Below are positions 17,047 to 26,000 of a stretch of DNA of 44,589 nucleotides, in pieces. The notes under the pieces were generated by a model. It was not told the DNA's origin. It ran no database searches and worked only from the letters and a program-made list of their open reading frames with translations. The stretch comes from CAZIVO01 sp964542765 (GTDB lineage: Bacteria; Planctomycetota; UBA1135; UBA2386): the NCBI GenBank assembly GCA_964542765.1, contig CAZIVO010000017.1:1-44589 (forward strand), read 5' to 3'. Each line of letters opens with the position of its first letter. Within the stretch, counting starts at the first letter, position 1. The position numbers were made by a program, and so were the translations under genes.

Positions 17047-17609
17047 GGCATTGTCCTCAGGAAGTTCTTGAGGATGGTTGGACCATATTCGGTATGGAAC
17101 GATTCGGGATGGAACTGCAAGCCAAAGGTTGGATCTTCTGTGTGCCTGAGGCTCATGAGTACCCCTTCAGGGGTCCATGCGTCAGCGATGAGCTCTGCAG
17201 GCAGATGTTCCGGGTCAACGGTGAGGGAATGATACCGGCAGGCAGGGAAGGGATCGGGCAGGCCCTCGAGGAGCCCGCTGCCACCGTGAGTGATGTTCCA
17301 TGGCTTACCGTGGCAAGGCCTCCCGCGGCAGATTTTTCCGCCGAAGGCCTCTGCTATCGCCTGGAAGCCGAGGCAAATCCCCAGGATCGGCATCTCTCCG
17401 GAGAGAGCGCGGATGGCGGAGACGCAGATTCCGGCATCTTCGGGTCGGCCTGGGCCGGGGGACAGGACCAGGGCCGCGGGCTCCCTGGCGCGGATTTCCT
17501 CGATTGTGACCTCATCGCTCCGGACGACGCAAACCTCACGTCCGAGGACTTCGAAGGCCTGGGCGAGGTTCCAGACGAACGAGTCGCGATTGTCGAGGAG
17601 GAGCATCAT
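17043..17609 (-). CDS. pabA: Glutamine amidotransferase of anthranilate / aminodeoxychorismate synthase
   Basis: A class I glutamine amidotransferase of 188 residues that supplies ammonia to a chorismate-using partner for tryptophan (TrpG) or folate (PabA). LLLDNRDSFVWNLAQAFEVL starts the protein in the usual way. LSPGPGRPEDAGI is the oxyanion block, ILGICLGFQAIAEAFGG contains the nucleophilic Cys, and GLQFHPESFHTEYG the catalytic His and Glu. Two adjacent ATG codons (17604-17609) could start it. Because no trpE, pabB or other partner is in the window, PabA versus TrpG is undecided; a dual-use subunit is possible. It begins the pabA-lpxB-ubiD chain of ATGA-overlapping genes and is divergent from trkA across 135 bases. 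Confidence 0.88.
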   Translation of the reverse strand: MMLLLDNRDSFVWNLAQAFEVLGREVCVVRSDEVTIEEIRAREPAALVLSPGPGRPEDAGICVSAIRALSGEMPILGICLGFQAIAEAFGGKICRGRPCHGKPWNITHGGSGLLEGLPDPFPACRYHSLTVDPEHLPAELIADAWTPEGVLMSLRHTEDPTFGLQFHPESFHTEYGPTILKNFLRTMP

Positions 17610-17744
17610 GCCAGCGGTCACAACACTCGCGCTATAAGGTCTGTTTCGCAAGGATCCAGGGAATTGCATGGGTTCGATTGCCGTAACTGCTGGTGGAGTG
17701 TGTAGTGGTGGCAGATTGCCATCGATCGGCTTGGCAGAATTCGC

Positions 17745-19088
17745 ATGAATATCCTCATTGTCGGTTTGGGTGAAGTCGGCTCCCACCTCGCGAAGGTTCT
17801 TTCGTCCGAGGGGCATTCGGTCACGGTCATCGACTCGAATCTGCGCCACCTCGAACGTGAGACGGAAGGGCTCGACGTTCGTCATATCAAGGGTGATGGT
17901 TCTTGGCCCTCGGTCCTGGACCAGGCGGATGCCGATGTCGTGGATCTTCTGCTCGCTGTCTCGAGCGATGACCGGGTCAATATGCTGACATGCTTGTTTG
18001 GCAAGCGCATGGGGGCCAAGAGTGTTGTGCTGCGGGTGAAGGATACGACTCCGTTCGAGGGGTTCAGGACCTTCTTCCGCAAGAACCTCATGTTTGATCT
18101 GCTCCTCTCGCTCGAGGATCTTGCGGCCTTCGAGATCACCAAGACGATCAGGGAGAATCAGGCGGTCGAGGTCGAGAACTTCGTCGACGGTAAGGTGCAG
18201 ATGCGTCGGCTCCGCTTGAAGAGAGATTCCTCCCTGCTTTCAGCTCCTGTCAAGGACATAAAGATTCCTGACGGCGTCCTGATCACGGCGATTGATCGTG
18301 ATCACGAGATCGTCATTCCTGGTGGCGAGGATGTTCTGCAGGCCGACGATGAGATCATTGTGGTTGGAGAACCTCACTCGATCGAGGCCTTCGAAAAACT
18401 CCTTGGCACGCAGGCCCGAACTCTGCGCAAGGTGGTCATCAGTGGGGGGACAGGTATCGCCGAGCAAGTTTGTCGGGCACTCGAGGGGTTGCGTGTAGAT
18501 ACGCGGATCATCGTCGAAGACCGAGAACGTGCTGAGGATTTGTCGGCCAAGCTTGCGCATACCCTTGTGATTCACGGTCAAGGTGAGGATCTGGATCTTT
18601 TGCGCGAGGAGCATGTTGGCGATGCCGATGCGTTCCTGGCAATCACCGACGATGATGAGAATAATCTGATGTCTTGTCAGCTCGCTCGTAGCCTGGGAGT
18701 GGCGCGAACAGTTGCGCTCGTTCATCGGCCGGACTACGTCTCGATCTACGAGACCCTTGGCATCGATGTCGCGATTTCGCCTCGTCTGCTATGTGCGAGC
18801 CGTATTCTCTCCTTTGTCCGTAGCGGCAGTGTGAGCACGATCGCGACCATCGAAGATGGCAAGGCTGAGGTTCTTGAACTTGAGGTTCGCCCCGGATCCA
18901 AGATTGTTGGCAAGACCCTTGCTCAGATCCGTTTCCCGCGTGGCTGTGTCGTTGGCGCGATTGCGCGGGAGACTGGCGAGGTCGTGATTCCGCAGGGGAC
19001 AACGGAGATCGAGGCTCTCGATAACCTGGTCCTGTTCATCTTGACGGAGGTTGTCGACAAGGTGGTGAAGCTGGTGCGCAAGAGCTGA
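17745..19088 (+). CDS. trkA: Trk potassium-uptake regulatory subunit TrkA
   Basis: A cytoplasmic NAD-binding regulator of Trk/Ktr potassium channels, 447 residues in two tandem RCK units. The first Rossmann domain starts ILIVGLGEVGSHLAKVL with a GxGxxG motif, followed by a TrkA-C domain (about 140-225: IKIPDGVLITAIDRDHEIVI). The second Rossmann half is KVVISGGTGIAEQVCRAL, where the glycine motif is less standard, and the final TrkA-C is at about 375-445. The length and duplication match classical TrkA. It is transcribed alone, divergent from the pabA-like gene and convergent with the lipoprotein gene 16 bases away. The membrane partner TrkH/TrkG is not in the window. Confidence 0.92.
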   Translation: MNILIVGLGEVGSHLAKVLSSEGHSVTVIDSNLRHLERETEGLDVRHIKGDGSWPSVLDQADADVVDLLLAVSSDDRVNMLTCLFGKRMGAKSVVLRVKDTTPFEGFRTFFRKNLMFDLLLSLEDLAAFEITKTIRENQAVEVENFVDGKVQMRRLRLKRDSSLLSAPVKDIKIPDGVLITAIDRDHEIVIPGGEDVLQADDEIIVVGEPHSIEAFEKLLGTQARTLRKVVISGGTGIAEQVCRALEGLRVDTRIIVEDRERAEDLSAKLAHTLVIHGQGEDLDLLREEHVGDADAFLAITDDDENNLMSCQLARSLGVARTVALVHRPDYVSIYETLGIDVAISPRLLCASRILSFVRSGSVSTIATIEDGKAEVLELEVRPGSKIVGKTLAQIRFPRGCVVGAIARETGEVVIPQGTTEIEALDNLVLFILTEVVDKVVKLVRKS

Positions 19089-19104
19089 TCGGCGCTTCGG
19101 GCGG

Positions 19105-19767
19105 TCACTTCTTGATGACGGTGATGTCATCGGGGCGGTGCTTGATGCGTCCGCGCACAGGGAAGTTTTCGGGGGTGCTCAGAAGTTCGCGCATCCGGTC
19201 TGTCCCTGCGATGACGAGGAGTTTGCGCTCACCATCCGGCCCGGTCATGGTTGCTTGGCCTGCAACCAGGCCGAAGAGGCGGTACTGATTGCCGGTCTTC
19301 GCGAAGATTCCCGCGCCGGCGGGCAGGTCTTCACCTGGCCACTCGATCAAGTCACCACTCTCTCCCTCGTTGGCGGCGAGTTTGACAGGGATGTGATTCA
19401 CGTCGCCGCCTTGGTGCAAGATCGCTACCAGTTCATCACTGTCTTTGGGATCGCGGGTGAGAATCTCGACGGCAGGAGTCTTCAGGTCGATGTCGGCCTC
19501 ATAGAACAGTCCGCCTCGGTGTAGGACTTCACCATCTTCGACGATCGGGGTCGCGCCCAAGAAGTAGTGGACCCGGCAAGGGCCTTTCTTGGCAGTGCGC
19601 CCGAGGAAGAGGATTCCCTTGGTGGTGGTGACGCCGTATTCGACCCCGCCACGAGTTTCGATGCGGGCTACCGGGCGGGTGCGGTCCGGAAAGCGGATTC
19701 CCGACAGCAGGTGCTGCGAGCAGGAAGAACACAGCAGGATGGCAAGAAGGGTGACGCTTCGTTTCAC
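19105..19767 (-). CDS. Hypothetical lipoprotein
   Basis: A 220-residue protein starting at GTG with a lipoprotein signal: positively charged MKR, hydrophobic core VTLLAILL and a lipobox-like CSSC, so the acylated Cys is probably at about residue 16. The mature part is predicted to be beta-rich and polar, with no enzyme motif I recognise. The end (RGRIKHRPDDITVIKK) is basic. It is monocistronic: trkA ends 16 bases from its stop, and upstream lies the end of the chaperone cluster. A perfect 16-base palindrome lies 25 bases before its start. Function unknown. Confidence 0.7.
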   Translation of the reverse strand: MKRSVTLLAILLCSSCSQHLLSGIRFPDRTRPVARIETRGGVEYGVTTTKGILFLGRTAKKGPCRVHYFLGATPIVEDGEVLHRGGLFYEADIDLKTPAVEILTRDPKDSDELVAILHQGGDVNHIPVKLAANEGESGDLIEWPGEDLPAGAGIFAKTGNQYRLFGLVAGQATMTGPDGERKLLVIAGTDRMRELLSTPENFPVRGRIKHRPDDITVIKK

Positions 19768-19791
19768 GGGTGGTGGACCTTCTCAGAGGAC

Positions 19792-19807
19792 ATCATCGAT
19801 CGATGAT
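19792..19807. promoter_or_regulatory. 16-base perfect palindrome upstream of the lipoprotein gene
   Basis: ATCATCGATCGATGAT reads identically on both strands and lies 25 bases upstream of the lipoprotein start, between it and a ribosome-binding-like GAAGG. It could be an operator, or a transcript hairpin at the leader. Two short hairpins follow upstream in the same 177-base spacer: GGCCC/GGGCC and CTGCAA/TTGCAG. None has a U-tract, so no clear terminator for the chaperone cluster is seen. Confidence 0.35.
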
Positions 19808-19944
19808 CATGTGCCCCATGGCCCATCGGGCCCAAGCCTTGCTGCAAGTTTTTCCCGTTGCAGGGAGAGAAATCTCCGTGGTGGGGGTCCGTTGTGTGCC
19901 GCGATCGAACTATCGGGGAGTTGTGACTGGCGACCGCCTCGGCA

Positions 19945-20217
19945 TCATTCGCTGCTTGGCTTCTTGTCCTTGGATTTATCGGCCTTGTCGCCGCTTGGCT
20001 TTGTGTCGGCTGTCTTGTCGTCCGAATAAGATTTGCTTCGGTAATCGGTGATGTAGAAACCGTCACCCTTGAACAGGAATCCCGCTCCCGGACCGATCAG
20101 CCGGTTCAACTTGCGTTCCTCGCATTCAGGACATTTCCGCATGACGCGTGCGCTCATGCTCTGAAACTTCTCGAAGCGATGGTTGCAGTTCTGGCATTCG
20201 TAGACGTAGGTAGGCAT
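19945..20217 (-). CDS. FmdB-type zinc-ribbon protein
   Basis: A 90-residue protein whose N-terminal half is the FmdB/CxxC_CxxC zinc ribbon: MPTYVYECQNCNHRFEKF, then KCPECEERKLNRLIGPG, giving two Cys pairs. The C-terminal third is Lys/Asp/Ser-rich and low complexity, ending in KDKKPSSE. Members are small and named after a putative regulator of formamidase or acetamidase genes; their real role is mostly unknown. The frame is open upstream to 20253 but the ATG at 20215-20217 gives the conserved MPTYVYEC start. It follows grpE by 4 bases and is the last gene of the chaperone cluster, which suggests a connection with protein quality control or zinc-dependent stress response. Confidence 0.88.
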   Translation of the reverse strand: MPTYVYECQNCNHRFEKFQSMSARVMRKCPECEERKLNRLIGPGAGFLFKGDGFYITDYRSKSYSDDKTADTKPSGDKADKSKDKKPSSE

Positions 20218-20221
20218 CGGG

Positions 20222-20797
20222 TCAGGAGGACTCTCGTGGTTGCTCCTCGGCATCGCTGGCGACGATGACCTTGCTAGGCCGGATCACCCTGTCCACCAGT
20301 GTGTAGCCACGCAACACGACCTTGGTGATGGTTCCGGGGTCTTCGAGAGTTTCCGAGTCGATACCAACGGCTTCGTGCTTGTTGGGGTCGAAGGCCTCGC
20401 CTTGAGCTGCGATCTCGGCGAGCCCATGGCGTTTGAGGGCGTCTTCCAGGAGTCCCTGCACCATCTTCAGCCCATCGAGCATGGCTTCGGTGGCGACCTC
20501 GACACCTTCTTGCTTGTCGCAGGCAGTCAGCGCCAGATGGAAGTTGTCGATCACGGGAAGAAGTTCTGCAGTGAGCCCTTCGAGTGCGCGTTGGCGCGCA
20601 TCCTCGAGATCCTTGAAGCGGCGCTTACGGAAGTTTGCGAGGTCGGCCAGTGCTCTTTTGAGCTGGTCTTCGGCCTTGTCGCGTGGCTCGGTTGCTTCCG
20701 CATTTCCTTCGTCCGGGCTCTCTCCAGGATCGGGAGCTGTCTGGGGTTCCTTCTCCTCGACGTCCTCGTTCTTTTCGGTCTTTTTCTTCATCCACAT
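20222..20797 (-). CDS. grpE: Nucleotide exchange factor GrpE
   Basis: The ADP-releasing cochaperone of DnaK, 191 residues. The first ~45 residues are acidic and disordered (EDVEEKEPQTAPDPGESPDE). A long coiled-coil helix follows (about 45-90, with LKRALADLANFRKRRFKDLE), then the four-helix core (LPVIDNFHLAL) and the beta domain containing GEAFDPNKHEAVG and GYTLVDRVIRPSKVIV, which are characteristic. It is 10 bases downstream of dnaJ and 4 bases upstream of the FmdB-like gene. dnaK is not in the window, so the DnaK system is split between loci. Confidence 0.93.
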   Translation of the reverse strand: MWMKKKTEKNEDVEEKEPQTAPDPGESPDEGNAEATEPRDKAEDQLKRALADLANFRKRRFKDLEDARQRALEGLTAELLPVIDNFHLALTACDKQEGVEVATEAMLDGLKMVQGLLEDALKRHGLAEIAAQGEAFDPNKHEAVGIDSETLEDPGTITKVVLRGYTLVDRVIRPSKVIVASDAEEQPRESS

Positions 20798-20807
20798 CGA
20801 CTCGTCA

Positions 20808-21944
20808 TTACTTCAGGATGTTCCTGACCTTCTCGAAGATGCTCTTCTTCCGGCCACTCTTCTTGTGTTTTTCCTGTTCGATCTCATCGAAGCGCTCGAG
20901 CGCTTCCTTTTGTTCGCCGGCAACCTTGGCCGGAACCTCGACTTGAATTTGTACGATGAGGTTGCCCTTGCCGTATCCGTTGATCCGGGGAAGTCCGTGG
21001 CCGCGTACCCGCAAGCGGGTGCCGGGCTGCGTTGCCGATGGGATCTTGAGCACGACGGTTTCGCCTGTGATGGTCGGGATCTCGATCGAGTCACCGAGTA
21101 CAGCCTGGCGGAAGCGGATCGCAGCGTGGGCCAGGAGGTCGTCTCCGTGCCGCGTGAAGATCTGGTCCGGTCGCACATGGATCACCACGACCAGATCGCC
21201 TGGTGGGCCACCGGCTTCGCCTGCCTCCCCTTGGCCAGGGATGCGTTCGACATGGCCTTCCTCGATGCCGGCCGGGATGGTGATGGTGATGGAGTCTTTC
21301 TTCGGGCGGCGCCCGGTCCCTCGGCATTTGGAGCAGGGCGATTCGATCACCTTGCCCGAACTCTGGCAGGTCGGGCAGGGTTGACGGATTGCGAAGAACC
21401 CCTGGCTTCGTGCTATTTCGCCGACGCCGTTGCATGTCTGGCACTGAGTCGGCTGGGTGCCCGGTTTTGCGCCGGAGCCACCGCAGTTGTCACAGGGCAT
21501 CTGGCGGGTGACGCCGAGGCTCTTCTTGATCCCGGTAGCGACTTCTTCGAGTGACAGTTCGAGGTCTATACGCAGGCTGGTGCCGCGTCGGGCACTGGAT
21601 CGCTGCCCGCCGCCGAAGAACTGTTCGAAGATGCCACCACCGCCTCCGAACAGGTCGCCGAAGGCAGAGAAGATGTCTTCGACATTGCTGAACCCGGGGC
21701 CTCCACCGGCCATGCCGTCGACACCAGCATGACCATATTGGTCGTAGGCCTTGCGCTTGCCATCGTCGGATAGCACGGCGTAGGCGTCAGCGGCTTCCTT
21801 GAAGCGCCGTTCCGCTTCTGCGTTATCTGGATTGCGATCCGGATGGTTTTCTAATGCCAGCTTGCGGTATGCGCTCTTGATCTCGTCTTCCGATGATCCT
21901 CGGGATATGCCGAGGACATCGTAGTAGTCGCGCTGGCTGGCCAT
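20808..21944 (-). CDS. dnaJ: Chaperone DnaJ
   Basis: The type I Hsp40 cochaperone that stimulates DnaK ATPase and delivers substrates, 378 residues. Domains in order: J domain (about 1-70, with YRKLALENHPDRNPDN containing HPD), Gly/Phe-rich linker (FSNVEDIFSAFGDLFGGGGG), a zinc region with four CxxCxGxG-type repeats (CDNCGGSGAKPG, CQTCNGVG, CPTCQSSGK, CSKCRGTGR), then the substrate-binding and dimerisation beta domains. The third zinc repeat is degenerate (CPTCQSSGK). ATG start; the upstream 12-bp hairpin at 21961-21990 is 16 bases from the start codon and the ribosome-binding site is weak. It lies between groEL1 and grpE. Confidence 0.95.
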   Translation of the reverse strand: MASQRDYYDVLGISRGSSEDEIKSAYRKLALENHPDRNPDNAEAERRFKEAADAYAVLSDDGKRKAYDQYGHAGVDGMAGGGPGFSNVEDIFSAFGDLFGGGGGIFEQFFGGGQRSSARRGTSLRIDLELSLEEVATGIKKSLGVTRQMPCDNCGGSGAKPGTQPTQCQTCNGVGEIARSQGFFAIRQPCPTCQSSGKVIESPCSKCRGTGRRPKKDSITITIPAGIEEGHVERIPGQGEAGEAGGPPGDLVVVIHVRPDQIFTRHGDDLLAHAAIRFRQAVLGDSIEIPTITGETVVLKIPSATQPGTRLRVRGHGLPRINGYGKGNLIVQIQVEVPAKVAGEQKEALERFDEIEQEKHKKSGRKKSIFEKVRNILK

Positions 21945-21960
21945 GTTCTTTGTTTACTCG

Positions 21961-21990
21961 GTTTCGAGGGCCATTGCAGGCCCTCGAAAC
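21961..21990. promoter_or_regulatory. Perfect 12-bp hairpin between groEL1 and dnaJ
   Basis: GTTTCGAGGGCC (21961-21972) and its exact complement GGCCCTCGAAAC (21979-21990) flank a 6-base loop. In the minus-strand mRNA the stem lies 32 bases after the groEL1 stop and 16 bases before the dnaJ ATG. No run of U follows, so it is not a standard terminator. Next to it is the 10-base palindrome CCAGCGCTGG (21993-22002). A likely role is protecting the 3' end of groE mRNA, or being a processing or partial-attenuation site that lowers dnaJ-grpE output relative to groEL. Confidence 0.65.
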
Positions 21991-22022
21991 TTCCAGCGCT
22001 GGGCCGGGTGAGTTGATCGCGG

Positions 22023-23627
22023 TCAGCTGACCGCGCCGTCGATTGCTTTTTCGTCGTCCTTGATCGAGGTGATCAAGGTGTCGGTTGTCAGCATGAGGCC
22101 CGCAATGCTCGCAGCATTTTGTAGGGCACTTCTCACAACCTTGGTTGGATCGATGATACCCGCATTGTAGACGTTCACCCACTCCGCTGTCAGAGCATCG
22201 AAGCCTTCATTCTTCTTGTGAGTCCACAGTTCTTCGACGACCACAGAACCATCTTCTCCGGCGTTCTCTGCGATCTGGCGCATCGGCACGCGGCAAGCAT
22301 CCCGTACCATGTCGACGCCGTGTCGTCGGTCTCCGCGGACCTTGAGGCCGTCGAGAGCTTCGCTGGCTCGGGCCAGGGCGACTCCGCCACCAGCGACGAT
22401 GCCTTCTTCGACTGCTGCGCGGGTTGCGTTGAGGGCATCCTCGACCCGTTGCTTCTTCTGCTTCATGTCAGCTTCGGTCATGGCGCCGACCCGGATCACG
22501 GCGACACCGCCAGTGATCTTCGCGAGTCGCTCCTGGAGTTTCTCGCGGTCATAGGTCGAGGTCGACTTCTCGATCTGATTGCGGATGCTGTCCGTGCGGG
22601 TCTTGATCGCCGCCTTCTTGCCGCTGCCTTCGATGATCGTCGTGTCGTCCTTGGTGACGCAAACCTTGCGAGCCGAGCCCAGGTGCGCGATCTCCACGCT
22701 CTCGAGCTTGATACCGAGGTCTTCACTGATGAAGGTGCCGCCGGTCAGGACCGCAATATCTTCGAGCATCGCCTTCCGGCGGTCGCCGAAGCCGGGAGCC
22801 TTGACGGCGCAGACATTGAGCACACCCTTGAGTCGATTGACAACCAGCGTGGCCAGCGCCTCACTCTCGATATCTTCAGCGATGATCAGCAGTGGTTTGC
22901 CCGATCGCGAGACTTGCTCGAGGACCGGCACCAGATCGCGGACGTTCGAGATTTTCTTCTCGAAGATCAGAATCTGCGGATCCTCGAGGACGGCATCCAT
23001 CGATTTGGGGTCGGTGATGAAGTAGGGGGAGATGTAGCCCTTGTCGAATTGCAGCCCTTCCACGAATTCGAGTTCAGTATCCGAACTCTTTCCCTCTTCG
23101 ACGGTGATCACGCCTTCTTCGCCGACCTTGTCGACCGCATCGGCGAGCAACTCGCCGACCTCTTGGTCGTTATTGGCGGAGATGGAACCGACCTGAGAGA
23201 TTTCCTCGCGACTCTTGATCTTCTTGGCACCGCTTTCGAGCGTGGCGACAACCTCGGCGACTGCGCGGTCGATACCGGCACGCAGCTCCGTGGGGTTGAC
23301 TCCGGCGGTCAGGAAGCGCTGGCCATTCTTGAGGATTGACTCGGCAAGGACGGTCGCTGTCGTTGTTCCGTCTCCTGCAACGTCATTGGTCTTGCTGGCG
23401 ACTTCCTGGACGAGTTTGGCGCCCATATTTTCGAACTGGTCTTCGAGGTCGATTTCCTTGGCGACCGTGACACCGTCTTTGGTGACTTGTGGCCCGCCGT
23501 AGGACTTCTCGATGACGACATTCTTGCCGGCAGGGCCGAGAGTGACCTTGACGGCCTTGGCGAGTTTTTCGACGCCCTGCACGGCTTTCCGGCGGGCGGA
23601 CTCATCGAACATGATCTGCTTGGCCAT
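22023..23627 (-). CDS. groEL: Chaperonin GroEL, paralogue 1 (no GGM tail)
   Basis: A 60-kDa chaperonin subunit (534 residues) that forms ATP-driven folding rings with GroES. It opens MAKQIMFDESARRKAV and carries VTKDGVTVAKEI, the ATP-binding DVAGDGTTTATVLAE, and EDALNATRAAVEEGIVAGGG with the catalytic Asp. It ends LITSIKDDEKAIDGAVS, without the usual Gly-Gly-Met tail, so cavity properties should differ from paralogue 2. It lies 5 bases after groES, the standard groESL arrangement, which makes it the likely GroES partner. Its ATP-site residues all look intact. Confidence 0.95.
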   Translation of the reverse strand: MAKQIMFDESARRKAVQGVEKLAKAVKVTLGPAGKNVVIEKSYGGPQVTKDGVTVAKEIDLEDQFENMGAKLVQEVASKTNDVAGDGTTTATVLAESILKNGQRFLTAGVNPTELRAGIDRAVAEVVATLESGAKKIKSREEISQVGSISANNDQEVGELLADAVDKVGEEGVITVEEGKSSDTELEFVEGLQFDKGYISPYFITDPKSMDAVLEDPQILIFEKKISNVRDLVPVLEQVSRSGKPLLIIAEDIESEALATLVVNRLKGVLNVCAVKAPGFGDRRKAMLEDIAVLTGGTFISEDLGIKLESVEIAHLGSARKVCVTKDDTTIIEGSGKKAAIKTRTDSIRNQIEKSTSTYDREKLQERLAKITGGVAVIRVGAMTEADMKQKKQRVEDALNATRAAVEEGIVAGGGVALARASEALDGLKVRGDRRHGVDMVRDACRVPMRQIAENAGEDGSVVVEELWTHKKNEGFDALTAEWVNVYNAGIIDPTKVVRSALQNAASIAGLMLTTDTLITSIKDDEKAIDGAVS

Positions 23628-23632
23628 CTGTG

Positions 23633-23926
23633 TTAGACCTCCATCTTCGCAAGGATTTCGTTTTCACGTAGGATCTTGAAATCGGCACCGTCGACCTGGA
23701 CATCGCTGCCCGCGTACTTGCCGAAGAGAACGACGTCGCCCTTCTTGACCTCGGGCTTTGCGCGGCCGCCATCCTTGAGCCTGGAGCCTTGGCCGACAGC
23801 GGTGACCTTGCCACGTTGCGGCTTTTCTTTGGCGCTGTCGGGGAGCACGATGCCGCCTTCCGAGACTTCCTCGGCATCGAGGATCTTCAGGACGATTCTG
23901 TCATCAAGGGGTTTGATCGATGTCAT
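23633..23926 (-). CDS. groES: Co-chaperonin GroES
   Basis: The 10-kDa lid of the GroEL chamber, 97 residues. IKPLDDRIVLKILDAEEVSE is the standard start. The mobile loop is SEGGIVLPDSAKEKPQRGKV, with the hydrophobic IVL tripeptide that contacts GroEL. GDVVLFGKYAGSDVQVDGAD and the FKILRENEILAKME end are also standard. It is 69 bases downstream of groEL2 and 5 bases upstream of groEL1. Only one groES serves two groEL genes here. No promoter was evident in the groEL2-groES spacer, so co-transcription is the simplest reading. Confidence 0.96.
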   Translation of the reverse strand: MTSIKPLDDRIVLKILDAEEVSEGGIVLPDSAKEKPQRGKVTAVGQGSRLKDGGRAKPEVKKGDVVLFGKYAGSDVQVDGADFKILRENEILAKMEV

Positions 23927-23995
23927 ATCCGTATTCCGTTTTCTCGTAATCTGTAATGGTTGAATCTGGTTGAGGCGCGGTCTGCTGGTGAACGG

Positions 23996-25672
<1,677 letters not shown>

Positions 25673-25819
25673 GGAACGTTTGAGCCTGAGGTACGTTGAT
25701 GGGGTCAGATGAATCTGCTTCGGGGAATCCCTAGAATTGCATCTGGCGGGTCGGCAGTGAGCCGAGCATTCCCGTCAGTTCGCAAACCGCAGAAAGAAAA
25801 GCCTGCATACATCGCAAGG

Positions 25820-25893
25820 CAAAACAGATGCCACGGGCAAGGGTTTCATGGAGCTCTTCCATGACAAGAACCCAAGTCTTTTCAAAACAGATG
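25820..25893. promoter_or_regulatory. Candidate operator region upstream of the chaperone cluster
   Basis: The 328-base divergent spacer 25673-26000 has no gene. It contains a perfect 7-5-7 inverted repeat TCATGGA-gctct-TCCATGA at 25846-25864, flanked by an 11-base direct repeat CAAAACAGATG at 25820-25830 and 25883-25893. GGGTTT and AACCC segments extend the dyad. This is not the CIRCE sequence (TTAGCACTC-N9-GAGTGCTAA) and I see no sigma-32 consensus. On the minus strand CATAAT (about 25893-25898) is a possible -10; on the plus strand TACACT at about 25902 could serve the gene at 26001. Regulator unknown. Confidence 0.45.
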
Positions 25894-26000
25894 ATTATGC
25901 TCTACACTCGGCCCGGACGGCCGGCCTCGAGCCAGCACCTGCGTGCGCCAAACTGGCAGGGATGCAGGGGGATGTTTGCTTCTGAGGATGACAAACTGAC

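Noticed and set aside
25673..26000. CIRCE/HrcA or sigma-32 control of the chaperone cluster
   Set aside because: No TTAGCACTC-N9-GAGTGCTAA sequence and no convincing CTTGAAA/CCCCAT pair were found; a different inverted repeat is present.
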